DNA of 64,000 nucleotides, taken from Ohessyouella blattaphilus (GTDB lineage: Bacteria; Bacillota; Clostridia; Lachnospirales; Lachnospiraceae). Under the pieces are notes generated by a model. The model was given only the letters and a program-made list of their open reading frames with translations, was not told where the DNA came from and made no database searches. The DNA is taken from contig NZ_JAMXOC010000004.1 in the NCBI RefSeq assembly GCF_024721265.1, positions 1-64,000 of the forward strand. Reading direction: 5' to 3'. How positions within the stretch are numbered: position 1 is the stretch's first letter; each line of letters begins with the position of its first letter. Position numbers and translations under genes: made by a program. Positions 1 to 8,298 of this stretch are shown here, piece by piece.

Positions 1-2
1 TG

Positions 3-107
3 GTAGCGCTAGATACAAAGTATATTGCCAACTGGAATATCTGGTTAGACATAAGGATTATTTGGAAGACGATACAGGTGGTGTTTAACGGGAAGGGTGC
101 GGCTTAG
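3..107 (+). CDS. Undecaprenyl-phosphate sugar phosphotransferase, C-terminal end (partial)
   Basis: The window opens inside a gene; only its last 34 codons are present, ending at TAG 105-107. The tail contains a Tyr-Ile-x-Asn-Trp-x-x-Trp-Leu-Asp-Ile run followed by a Trp-Lys-Thr and a Gly-Lys-Gly-Ala end. This is the usual C-terminus of bacterial sugar transferases (WcaJ/PglC-type family) that load the first sugar phosphate onto undecaprenyl phosphate at the inner membrane. A priming enzyme fits its place at the head of a polysaccharide operon. The substrate sugar cannot be told from this fragment. Confidence 0.75.
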   Translation, partial: VALDTKYIANWNIWLDIRIIWKTIQVVFNGKGAA

Positions 108-123
108 TGATAGAGGAACGGAT

Positions 124-555
124 ATGAAATTAATTAGAAGATATCGCAATTTGTTAAGAAAATCATATTTTACCTTATTAAGAAACGGGTAAGCTAGAGC
201 AAATTATTTAAGAAAACATAATGCACTACGTTCCATTGGTGAAAATGTATACTTCCATTCTCGGATATATCCATCTGATCCCCAGCTGTTAAAGATAGGG
301 AATAATGTATTTATCGGAAGTGATGTGACAGTTCTACCAGGCGTGAAGATTGGTGATAATACCATAATTGGTGCAGGAGCAATTGTTTCTAAGGATTTGC
401 CCGGTGGATTTCTTTGGGGTGGCGTACCGGTTAAACGCATAGGTGATTTTAATGTATTTGTAGCTAAGCGTAAAGAAAAAATGCAAGAAAAACTAAACAC
501 TGATGAGTTATGGAGTCAATTTGACTTAAGGCATAACGAGATGGATTTGCACTGA
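124..555 (+). pseudogene. Decayed hexapeptide-repeat acyltransferase (LbH family)
   Basis: An ATG at 124 with a GAGG-type ribosome site opens a frame that reads into a basic N-terminus and stops at TAA 190-192. The same frame continues to TGA 553-555 with clear acyltransferase sequence: a motif like IGENVYFHSRIYPSDPQLLKIG, then left-handed beta-helix repeats and the C-terminal GGVPVKRIG typical of sugar O-acetyltransferases. Besides the nonsense codon, the coil region is too short: the text jumps from NVFIGSDV straight to TVLPGVKIG, where this family normally has about 40 more residues that carry the catalytic histidine. I infer an internal deletion between two similar repeat units. A GTG at 325 could restart a 76-residue fragment, but that would lack the active site. 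Confidence 0.7.
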
Positions 556-566
556 GGAGAGACGGA

Positions 567-1433
567 GTGGTAGAAAAGAAATGGAAATCACTATACAACA
601 ATAGTGATAATGATGAGTTGCGAAAACTACAATTAATAGAGCTAGAGATTATAAAACTCTTTGTAGAGATATGTGAAAAATACAATCTGAGGTACTACTT
701 AGTTGGTGGTTCCATGCTTGGAGCTGTGCGTCATAAAGGCTTCATTCCTTGGGATGATGACACAGATGTGGGAATGCCAAGACCAGACTATGAGAAATTC
801 CTCGATATTGTTGAGAATGAGCTACCAAATGATTACGGTTTTCTCAATTATAAGCGTCATAAGGAGTATAAAAGATATTTTAGTAGAATTGTGAATATGA
901 AAGTGAAAATTCATAATGGCTCGAACACAAAGGCCATTGTTGAGAACGTATGGTTAGACATTTTTCCCTTTGACGGAATGCCTGCGAATCCTGTAAGACG
1001 TCAGTTGCATTTTTGGCATCTAACAGTGAATCGTTTTTTTTATCACGCCTCCTGTTTTGAGGAATTAGTTAATCTAAATCGTCCAGGTCGAGCGTGGTAT
1101 TTACAAGTTGCTATTAAGGTTTTGTCGGTGATACGCATTGGTAGAAACTTAGATACAAAAAAAATCTTATTAAAAATCGAAAAAGGGTTGATGAAATATT
1201 CTTATGATGACAGTTCTTACATGGTTAGTTTTTTTGGAGCTTATTTAGCTAGAGAGATTATAGACAAAAGAATATTAGGACAGGGTGCAAAATATCAATT
1301 TGAAGATTTGGTGTTAAATGGTCCCGAAAGGTACGATGAATTTCTAACACATTTTTATGGTGATTATATGAAGCAGCCAAAGGATACTCTTAAGGATAAA
1401 CATAATATTATGAGGATAGAATATGAGCAGTAG
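567..1433 (+). CDS. LicD family phosphotransferase 1
   Basis: 288 residues from a GTG start preceded by GAGGAG. Residues 44-80 hold the LicD core: GGSMLGAVRHKGFIPWDDD, then D67 and MPRPDYEKF. The acidic Asp triad in PWDDD-x-D is the metal-binding nucleotidyltransferase-fold signature of the LicD/fukutin family. Characterised members move phosphocholine or another phospho-alcohol from a CDP-linked donor onto a glycan. It is the first of three consecutive LicD genes, all joined by short overlaps (11 bp to the next), so the three are translated as one operon. The transferred group is unknown. No choline kinase (LicA) or choline permease (LicB) is visible here, so phosphocholine should not be assumed. 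Confidence 0.85.
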   Translation: MVEKKWKSLYNNSDNDELRKLQLIELEIIKLFVEICEKYNLRYYLVGGSMLGAVRHKGFIPWDDDTDVGMPRPDYEKFLDIVENELPNDYGFLNYKRHKEYKRYFSRIVNMKVKIHNGSNTKAIVENVWLDIFPFDGMPANPVRRQLHFWHLTVNRFFYHASCFEELVNLNRPGRAWYLQVAIKVLSVIRIGRNLDTKKILLKIEKGLMKYSYDDSSYMVSFFGAYLAREIIDKRILGQGAKYQFEDLVLNGPERYDEFLTHFYGDYMKQPKDTLKDKHNIMRIEYEQ

Positions 1434-2292
1434 GAAGTTCAAAAAAGAGCTTATTTTTACCAAAGAGGATTGCGGTGAACCGATAAGCTTAGAAGAGCAT
1501 CGGCAGATTATTATGCAAATGCTAGAGTCGTTGGTTGCTTTTTGTGTTAAGCATCATATTCGTTATACACTATCAGGTGGAACTTTGCTTGGAGCGATTC
1601 GCCATAAAGGTTTTATTCCTTGGGATGATGACATTGATATTAATATGCCTAGGCCAGATATTGAAAAATTGTATAAGATTTCTAAGGGAAAGATTGATAA
1701 ATATCTCCTTGTAGCCCCTGGAGAAGATAGATTTACGGGTTCCTTTTATCGACTGTATAACTTAGATACGATTATGGAAAATGAATTAGGAATGAAGAAC
1801 AGCAAGCCGACGTATAATCCGGTTTTTGTTGATATTTTTCCAGTTGAAGGTCTTCCTAAGTCAAATATCCTAACGAACATCTATTATTTTACTGCCACTA
1901 TTCTTAGAAAGACAATGCGAGTCGCTCAGCGCAGCAATGTTGCGGCAAAAAACAGAAAGGAATTGCTTCTAAATTATTTAGGATACTTACCTTCGAGAAT
2001 AATCGGATATAAGAGATTAGTTAGGTGGTTTCAAAAGTATATTCAGAGTATTCCCTTTAATAATGCGGAATATGTAGGGGTTATGTCGGCGGCAAAGCAC
2101 ACGACGGAAGAAAAGATAGATAAGAAAGGTTATCTCACCCCCATTGAAGTTGAGTTTGAAGGGAAGAAATATCGAGGTCCCGCAAATTATGACGCATATC
2201 TTTCTCAGCTTTATGGTGAATATATGAAAATGCCGCCAATTGATAAACAGAAAACTCACCATACGTTCAAAGTGTTTCGGAGAAAAAAATGA
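1423..2292 (+). CDS. LicD family phosphotransferase 2
   Basis: 289 residues, starting 11 bp inside the preceding LicD gene. The conserved LicD block lies at residues 51-79: SGGTLLGAIRHKGFIPWDDD followed by Asp-Ile-Asp and Asn-Met-Pro-Arg-Pro-Asp. A second family hallmark near the middle, a DIFPVEG-like motif, is also present. The C-terminal LYGEYMKMPP segment is the usual LicD ending. It is clearly diverged from its neighbours (different N-terminus and middle), so the three copies probably act on different acceptors or positions rather than being recent duplicates. Cytoplasmic, with no signal peptide or membrane segment seen. Confidence 0.85.
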   Translation: MSSRKFKKELIFTKEDCGEPISLEEHRQIIMQMLESLVAFCVKHHIRYTLSGGTLLGAIRHKGFIPWDDDIDINMPRPDIEKLYKISKGKIDKYLLVAPGEDRFTGSFYRLYNLDTIMENELGMKNSKPTYNPVFVDIFPVEGLPKSNILTNIYYFTATILRKTMRVAQRSNVAAKNRKELLLNYLGYLPSRIIGYKRLVRWFQKYIQSIPFNNAEYVGVMSAAKHTTEEKIDKKGYLTPIEVEFEGKKYRGPANYDAYLSQLYGEYMKMPPIDKQKTHHTFKVFRRKK

Positions 2293-3101
2293 GTGAAAAA
2301 ATAGCGAAGATACAAAAAATCGTGTTTGAGATTTTAATAGATATTGATGAATATTGTCGAGCGAATAATATTCAGTACTTCTTGTCGGGGGGGTCTTGTC
2401 TTGGCGCTGTTAGACATTCCGATTTCATCCCTTGGGATGATGATGCCGATATAATGATGCCACGCATAGAATATCTGCGTTTTTTTAAAGGATTTTCAAA
2501 GACGTACGGTGATAAATATGGAATGTCAACTTTGGAATTGGATGAAGAGTGGAAAATACCATCCGGAAGGATCTGGAATCTGAAATCTGTATCGAGGAAT
2601 ATCAATTTGGATATGAAAAGCATAGGGATCTTTGTTGATGTCTTTCCAATCGACGGACTTCCAAAAGAGAAAAAGCGGCAAATCAAATTCTTTAAAAAAA
2701 TTAAGAGGATGAATATAATGCGGCATGCCGCGCTGCGAGTTCAATTCAAAAAAAATGAACACTGGAAAATTCCAAAGCGCTTCATGGCTATTTATTGCAA
2801 GGCTAAAGGAGCAAGGTATTTTGCGGAAAAAATCCAAAATGAGGCACTTAAATATAATTACGAAGATGCGGATGAGGTTGCCGTTAGTATGGCATGCCAT
2901 TATTGGGAAAAGGAAATTATTGAAAAAAGACACATGGAATCGGCAACATTGCTAGAGTTTAACGGAAAGGAGTTTCCGGTTCCGGTAGGCTATGACACTT
3001 ATTTACGCAATTTATACGGAGACTATATGCGTATACCTCGGGATGTATCCGAACAGGGGTATACCCATCTTGGACACTGGGAAGTAAGTATCGAAGAATA
3101 G
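2289..3101 (+). CDS. LicD family phosphotransferase 3
   Basis: 270 residues with an ATGA-type 4-bp overlap with the previous LicD gene, indicating translational coupling. Residues 33-60 carry GGSCLGAVRHSDFIPWDDDA followed by Asp-Ile-Met-Met-Pro-Arg, the family's metal-binding core. A DVFPIDGLP motif and the LYGDYMRIP end are also typical. As for the other two, the known role of the family is transfer of a phosphorylated alcohol from a CDP carrier to a surface glycan; the group transferred here is not determined. The IspD-like cytidylyltransferase that begins 22 bp downstream is a plausible maker of the CDP donor. Confidence 0.85.
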   Translation: MSEKIAKIQKIVFEILIDIDEYCRANNIQYFLSGGSCLGAVRHSDFIPWDDDADIMMPRIEYLRFFKGFSKTYGDKYGMSTLELDEEWKIPSGRIWNLKSVSRNINLDMKSIGIFVDVFPIDGLPKEKKRQIKFFKKIKRMNIMRHAALRVQFKKNEHWKIPKRFMAIYCKAKGARYFAEKIQNEALKYNYEDADEVAVSMACHYWEKEIIEKRHMESATLLEFNGKEFPVPVGYDTYLRNLYGDYMRIPRDVSEQGYTHLGHWEVSIEE

Positions 3102-3123
3102 TTTTGAAAAGGAGATTGAGGAA

Positions 3124-3840
3124 ATGGCTAATGTTGGTTTATTAATTGCTGGAGGGTCTGGTAATCGTATGGGACAAAGTATTCCGAAGCAATTTTTGAC
3201 AGTAAATGAGCGTCCTGTAATTGTATATACATTAGAGGCGTTTCAGAAGCATCCAGAGATAGATGCGATAGCGGTTGTATGCATATCCGGTTGGGAATCA
3301 ATCCTTCAGGCATACGCGAATCAATTTAATATCACGAAACTTAAGCATATTGTGCCTGGTGGTGAGAATGGACAAGACTCAATTAGAGCTGGTGTGTATG
3401 AGTTGGAAAAACATTATGATTCAGAAGACATTGTCCTAATACATGACGCGATTCGTCCGCTAGTGTCTGCAGATATAATTTCCAATTGTGTGAGAACTAC
3501 AAAGGAAAAAGGAAATGCCATCACGGTTATTCCTTGTGCAGAAGCAATGATGAAAACAGAAGACGGCGATTCAGCGATTGGGAGCTATCCGCGAGATATG
3601 TTAAAGAGAACACAGACACCGCAGGCCTTTCATATTGGAGATATTTGTGATGTGCATCGTCGGGCGGTTGCTGCGGGGGTTACAAATTCGGTGGCATCGT
3701 GTACCTTGATGATTGAGATGGGAGAACAAGTATATTTTTCCAAGGGTTCAGAAAAAAACATAAAGCTTACGACCGTTGAAGATATCGATATATTTAAAGC
3801 TCTACTCATGGCGAAAAGATCGGATTGGCTGAAAGGGTGA
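3124..3840 (+). CDS. IspD/TarI-like cytidylyltransferase
   Basis: 238 residues. Nucleotide-binding motif AGGSGNRMG at residues 9-17, PKQF at 21-24, HDAIRPLV at 107-114 and TQTPQAF at 163-169 are all IspD/TarI family signatures. Such enzymes couple CTP to methylerythritol 4-phosphate (IspD) or ribitol 5-phosphate (TarI). Location directly after three LicD genes and before an epimerase argues for a CDP-activated polyol or similar alcohol used in glycan decoration rather than isoprenoid synthesis; this is inference. The ribosome site AAGGAG lies 12 bp before the ATG. TarI is normally paired with a TarJ alcohol dehydrogenase; here the partner is an extended short-chain dehydrogenase instead. Confidence 0.8.
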   Translation: MANVGLLIAGGSGNRMGQSIPKQFLTVNERPVIVYTLEAFQKHPEIDAIAVVCISGWESILQAYANQFNITKLKHIVPGGENGQDSIRAGVYELEKHYDSEDIVLIHDAIRPLVSADIISNCVRTTKEKGNAITVIPCAEAMMKTEDGDSAIGSYPRDMLKRTQTPQAFHIGDICDVHRRAVAAGVTNSVASCTLMIEMGEQVYFSKGSEKNIKLTTVEDIDIFKALLMAKRSDWLKG

Positions 3841-3849
3841 TAGCATACG

Positions 3850-4899
3850 ATGAACTTATATAAGAGTAAAACTTATTTGGATGATCTTAGGGTAGCTTTA
3901 GCAGCGTCGGTTGGAATTGCGGAGATGAAAAACAAAACCATTCTGGTGACAGGTGCAACAGGGACGATAGGCTCATTTATTGTCGATATGTTGCTCGAGT
4001 ATAACAAAAGCGGTGCCAATATCACCATTTTCGCAACCAGTAGAAATAAAGAGCGGTTAGAGGAGCGATTTAAGGTGGGTAAAACGGACCTGCTTACATA
4101 TGTAACGTATGACTCATTAATCCCGGTTGAGTTTGTGTTTTCCGTAGATTACATCATTCATGCTGGGGGAAATGCTCATCCAGCAGCGTTTAATGCAGAT
4201 CCGGTCGGTACGATAAGGGGGAGTGTTGTTGGTACCTATAATTTACTAGAGTATGGGCGCAAGCATGGAGTAAAAAGATTCTGCTATATCTCCTCAGGAG
4301 AAGTATATGGTCAGGGAGATATGACGGTGGACTCTTTTGACGAAGACTATAGTGGATATATAGATTTGCTTTCTCCTAGATCTGCGTATCCGATGGGCAA
4401 AAGAGCGGCGGAAACTTTATGTGCTTCTTATACAAAGCAGTATGGATTAGAAACCGTAATTGTACGCCCTTGTCATACATACGGACCAGGAATTACTGAC
4501 AGTGATAGTAGAGCCCATGCTCAGTTCATTCGTAATGTACTGAATGGGGATGACATTATTATGAAAAGTCAAGGAACCCAGAGGAGATCTTATTGCTATA
4601 TTGCAGATTGTGCTTCTGCCATACTAACGTGTCTAATCAAGGGTGAATCAGGCAAAGCGTATAACAGTGCTAATTCAGGAGCAAGCATATCAATAGCAAG
4701 GTTAGCTCAAATTATTGCTAGCTGTGCTGGCAGAAAGGTTGTATTCGCAGAGCCAGATATTAGCGATTTAGCAAACAGAACACCCATTGCAAAACAAGTG
4801 CTTAGTAGTGCCAAGTTAGAGGCTTTAGGATGGGAAGGTAAATACTCTGTTGAAGAGGGTGTTGCCCATACACTAACAATACTTAGGGGTGAGTTATAA
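3850..4899 (+). CDS. NAD-dependent epimerase/dehydratase (extended SDR)
   Basis: 349 residues. Rossmann motif TGATGTIG at residues 34-41 binds NAD(P); the SSGEVYG strand at 148-154 and the catalytic pair Tyr180-x3-Lys184 (YPMGK) mark an extended short-chain dehydrogenase. These enzymes epimerise or dehydrate nucleotide sugars. Sitting between the cytidylyltransferase and a glycosyltransferase, it may reshape a CDP-linked precursor for the LicD proteins, or a nucleotide sugar for the polysaccharide repeat; the sequence does not decide between them. The N-terminus has about 25 extra residues ahead of the Rossmann strand. Stop and next start share one base (TAATG). Confidence 0.8.
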   Translation: MNLYKSKTYLDDLRVALAASVGIAEMKNKTILVTGATGTIGSFIVDMLLEYNKSGANITIFATSRNKERLEERFKVGKTDLLTYVTYDSLIPVEFVFSVDYIIHAGGNAHPAAFNADPVGTIRGSVVGTYNLLEYGRKHGVKRFCYISSGEVYGQGDMTVDSFDEDYSGYIDLLSPRSAYPMGKRAAETLCASYTKQYGLETVIVRPCHTYGPGITDSDSRAHAQFIRNVLNGDDIIMKSQGTQRRSYCYIADCASAILTCLIKGESGKAYNSANSGASISIARLAQIIASCAGRKVVFAEPDISDLANRTPIAKQVLSSAKLEALGWEGKYSVEEGVAHTLTILRGEL

Positions 4900-5951
4900 T
4901 GTTCAAACAGAATGTAACCATAGAACCGCTGTTAAGCGCAATTATTCCTTACTATAACGTGGGGCGTAACCTTATAGAAAACTGTCTTGAAAGCATTCTT
5001 GCGCAGTCCTATCAGAATTATGAAGTGATAATTATCGATGATGGAAGCGAAGACGAGTTTTCCTTAATAGTAGATGAGTTATCAAATAAAGACCAAAGGA
5101 TAAGCGTTTGGCATCAAGATAATCAAGGGGTTTCTGTTGCAAGAAACCTAGGAGTAGAACTGGCAAAGGGGGATTATGTTACATTTGTAGACGCAGATGA
5201 TGAAATTGCTCCATTTTTTTTTGCAGAGGCAATGAGAATAATAATTGATACAGATGTTGATGAAGTTATCGGAGCAAACATAACAACAGATAATATAGCT
5301 ATGGAAATAGAGAAGGATGAATCAACTAAATACCGGATATTAAGTGGCCAAGAGCGATATTGGTTTCGACAACACCTTTTGGGCAAGGTATACAGGGTTG
5401 CAGATGGTGGTGCTGGAATTGGCAGAGGCTCAGTGGCGAGGATTATTAGGATGAGCATCGCGCGAAAAGTGAAGTTTAACTCCGAGTTAGTAATTTGCGA
5501 AGATGGAATTTGGAATTTAGAAACACTAAATAAATGTAATAAAATATGTGTTGTTGAACAGATTTGGTATAAATATTATCGCAATCCCCAATCGGCAACA
5601 CGGAAATTCAATCCAGAAATCATACGACAATGCGAACAGTATTTTGCAGAAATACCAAAGCATATAGATATGGGAAAAGATGAAGATTACTGTGGGTACG
5701 TAGAAAGAATTATGGAGCTATTGTGGTTATTTGTGTATAAAAGCTTCTTAGGTCATCCTCAGGGAATTACTACGTTAGAAAAGGAAGCGGCAGTGCGACA
5801 TTTGTATACAAGCAGTCCTTGGACCAAGATTAGCGAAGCAAGGTACTTTAGACTGACATCAAAAAAAAATAAGATAAAAAGTTTGCTATACAAGCATAAA
5901 CTTCTATTGTTGTATTGGGACATAAAAGCGGCATGGAAGAAGTTGCACTAG
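4899..5951 (+). CDS. Family 2 glycosyltransferase
   Basis: 350 residues, GT-A fold. The N-terminal domain shows AIIPYYNVG near residue 14, IDDGSED at 46-52 and the metal-binding DADDE at 98-102, all typical of GT2 inverting transferases. The C-terminal third is basic and lacks clear transmembrane helices, so it probably associates peripherally with the membrane. It would add one sugar to the lipid-linked repeat unit of the surface polysaccharide. Donor and acceptor cannot be predicted from sequence. Its start overlaps the epimerase stop by one base, so the two are translationally coupled. Confidence 0.85.
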   Translation: MFKQNVTIEPLLSAIIPYYNVGRNLIENCLESILAQSYQNYEVIIIDDGSEDEFSLIVDELSNKDQRISVWHQDNQGVSVARNLGVELAKGDYVTFVDADDEIAPFFFAEAMRIIIDTDVDEVIGANITTDNIAMEIEKDESTKYRILSGQERYWFRQHLLGKVYRVADGGAGIGRGSVARIIRMSIARKVKFNSELVICEDGIWNLETLNKCNKICVVEQIWYKYYRNPQSATRKFNPEIIRQCEQYFAEIPKHIDMGKDEDYCGYVERIMELLWLFVYKSFLGHPQGITTLEKEAAVRHLYTSSPWTKISEARYFRLTSKKNKIKSLLYKHKLLLLYWDIKAAWKKLH

Positions 5952-5970
5952 TGGCGAGGAGGCAGATTGA

Positions 5971-7041
5971 GTGAAAAGAGTGGGAATAATCACGCTAACT
6001 GGTGAGAGGAATTACGGAAACAAACTTCAAAACTACGCGATGGAGCAAGTACTTATAAGTTTAGGATATAAAGTTGAGACAATTCGTGTGCTGAGTAAAG
6101 CGGAGAATAGTAAGCTATATAAGGAGATACTTATTAGAAATAACGTTCAGTATATGTTTCGGTTATTACTAAAGGGAAAGCGAAGGAATCGGGTAATTAG
6201 AAAAGCGAGATTCTTGACTTTTAATAAGAACTTACATCAAGCAAGTTTTTCCATTGGTATAGAGATGGGAGAGGCAGAGATTAGAAAGAAGCTTAATAGG
6301 TATGATTTTTTGGTTTATGGAAGTGATCAAATATGGAACCCTAATTTCTCGACTTTTTCGCAAATATATCTTGGGGAATATGCAAAAATGGAAAAGAATA
6401 TTGCGATATGTGCAAGTTTTGGAATAGAACAACTGAGTGATGAGAGTGTAGTCAAGTTTAAAAAAGGGTTAAAGAACTTTCGAGCTATTTCTGTAAGGGA
6501 AGACGCAGGTAAACGTATTATTGAGGAGTTAGGTATTCAAACACCTATCTCTGTTTTGGTTGACCCAACCTTGATGTTATCACCAGATAGCTGGGGAGAG
6601 GTTGAATCTGAAATAGAAACACCAGAGAACTATTTCGTTAAGTATTTTCTAGGAAATCCCTGCACAAAGGAGCTGACGGTGATTAGCCAGATAGCTTCAG
6701 AACGTAGAGCTAGTATTGTCGATATTGGAAGAGAAGCCTGTCTCGGACCATCGGACTTTTTAAGTTATATACACCACGCAAGTTGCGTGTGTACAGACTC
6801 TTATCATGCGGTAGTGTTTGCGTTGCTTTTTGGTAAAGAAGTCTACGTATTTCAAAGAGTTGACAAGTATGATTCAATGAATTCGCGTATGCAGACATTG
6901 TTTAAAAAGCTTCCGTGCAAATTAGAGAGAGCCGAATCATATATTCATGTTTCGGCTGCAGAAGCAAAATCAGAGTCCTTGAAAGGATATATTAAAGTAG
7001 AGAGAGAAAAATTTAAGAAATTTATATTAATAAACCTGTAA
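5971..7041 (+). CDS. Polysaccharide pyruvyl transferase family protein
   Basis: 356 residues from a GTG start with GGAGG eight bases upstream. The N-terminal ITLTGERNYGNKLQNYAM segment, GSDQIWNP at 117-124 and TDSYHA at 275-280 (with SxHA-type histidine) are signatures of the CsaB/WcaK-like pyruvyl transferase family. Members use phosphoenolpyruvate to put ketal-linked pyruvate on glycans, giving negative charge, although many family members are uncharacterised. Its place between a GT2 enzyme and the polymerase/flippase pair supports a role in decorating the repeat unit. Confidence 0.85.
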   Translation: MKRVGIITLTGERNYGNKLQNYAMEQVLISLGYKVETIRVLSKAENSKLYKEILIRNNVQYMFRLLLKGKRRNRVIRKARFLTFNKNLHQASFSIGIEMGEAEIRKKLNRYDFLVYGSDQIWNPNFSTFSQIYLGEYAKMEKNIAICASFGIEQLSDESVVKFKKGLKNFRAISVREDAGKRIIEELGIQTPISVLVDPTLMLSPDSWGEVESEIETPENYFVKYFLGNPCTKELTVISQIASERRASIVDIGREACLGPSDFLSYIHHASCVCTDSYHAVVFALLFGKEVYVFQRVDKYDSMNSRMQTLFKKLPCKLERAESYIHVSAAEAKSESLKGYIKVEREKFKKFILINL

Positions 7042-7086
7042 TTCTTCGCCTATATAGTCGTGGGAATTGGTGGAATGAGGTGTGGA

Positions 7087-8298
7087 ATGAAAATTAAAGC
7101 AGACAAAGCTTTAATCATAACGATTTATATCCTTTCTTTTTTAATTGCGATTTCTCAATTGCGGTATCAACTATATTTACAAAGCATATGGTTTAGGATA
7201 TATCGGTATTCAATATATTTATCCCTAATCTTTTGTGTTGTGGTGCTGATATACAGCTGGAGAAAGGGAAAAGTAACAAAATTATCAATATTGCTAGTCG
7301 GATATCTAGCATATGAATTAATTGTCTCGTATATTACAGGGATGTCTTCATACCGTACGGAGATAATTTATGATGTTTTACCTTGGCCACTGCTGTGGTG
7401 TACCTTTTATGAATACTTTAGGAAAAATGATATTCCGAAATGCTTCAAAGCAATTACGATTGTTGGCCTTACAATTTGCTGTGTACTTTCGGTGCCTAAC
7501 ATAGCCAGTCATTTAACGGATTATGGACGAAGAGGGGCGGTTATATTTCCGATATATTTTACGTTTGCTTATCTGACAGTAATCCTTTTGGATAGCACGA
7601 AACGAATGAAGTTAGTGTTTAGCGCTCTGATAATGGCGCTTCTTATCATGTCGACAAAAAGAGCAGGCTTTTTAGCAACATTTTCAGGTGTTGCGGTATA
7701 TTTTTTTATTGATGCCTATGTCTCATCAACATTGAAGGAAAGGTGGAAGAAGTATGGTCGTTTTATAATTGGTGGAATCATAGTGGTCGCTATCGGGATT
7801 TACTCGATTAATAATTACGAGATAGCGATGTTTGAGCGGATAATGAGCATATTTGATGATGCCGGGTCTAATCGCATCTATATTTGGGAAGATGTTATGA
7901 ACCATTTTCAAGAGTCATCAATACTTGAGAAGCTTTTTGGACATGGTTTTCATGCAGTTTTTTATAAGGTTCAACCATACGGTTATCCTAGGATGGCACA
8001 TAATAGTTTTATGGAAACACTATATGACTACGGGATAGTGGGGCTTGGGTACTTGCTAATAATAATAGGTCAGCTTTTTCGATACTTTTATATGATGTTA
8101 AGAGAAAAAAGTAGATATGCAGCTATTATGGGATATACTTTAATGCCGATATTGTACTTAGGACTCTTTAGTTATTTTTTTGAGGAAACGAAGATAATAG
8201 TTCCTTTTGTAATTGCTTGGGGAATCATGATGGGACAAATGTCTTCGCTATATAAAAATAGGAAATGTGAGAATGAAGATAAAAATGAATCAACGTAA
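7087..8298 (+). CDS. Wzy-like O-antigen/capsule polymerase
   Basis: About 403 residues with roughly ten to twelve hydrophobic segments, and an extracytoplasmic loop containing a RMAHNSFME-type motif (residues about 300-310). This pattern is characteristic of the O-antigen ligase/polymerase (Wzy/WaaL) family, in which an HN-S-F/Y motif precedes the last helices. It would join lipid-linked repeats on the outer face of the membrane. The frame is open from a GTG at 7060, but the ATG at 7087, preceded by GAGGTG, gives a normal short cytoplasmic N-terminus. Sequence identity in this family is low, so the call rests on topology, the motif and the neighbouring flippase. Confidence 0.75.
   Translation: MKIKADKALIITIYILSFLIAISQLRYQLYLQSIWFRIYRYSIYLSLIFCVVVLIYSWRKGKVTKLSILLVGYLAYELIVSYITGMSSYRTEIIYDVLPWPLLWCTFYEYFRKNDIPKCFKAITIVGLTICCVLSVPNIASHLTDYGRRGAVIFPIYFTFAYLTVILLDSTKRMKLVFSALIMALLIMSTKRAGFLATFSGVAVYFFIDAYVSSTLKERWKKYGRFIIGGIIVVAIGIYSINNYEIAMFERIMSIFDDAGSNRIYIWEDVMNHFQESSILEKLFGHGFHAVFYKVQPYGYPRMAHNSFMETLYDYGIVGLGYLLIIIGQLFRYFYMMLREKSRYAAIMGYTLMPILYLGLFSYFFEETKIIVPFVIAWGIMMGQMSSLYKNRKCENEDKNEST

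Noticed and set aside
2526-2933. 135-codon minus-strand frame inside the third LicD gene
   Set aside because: It lies opposite a gene with all LicD motifs, has no ribosome site and its composition is that of a mirrored AT-rich gene.
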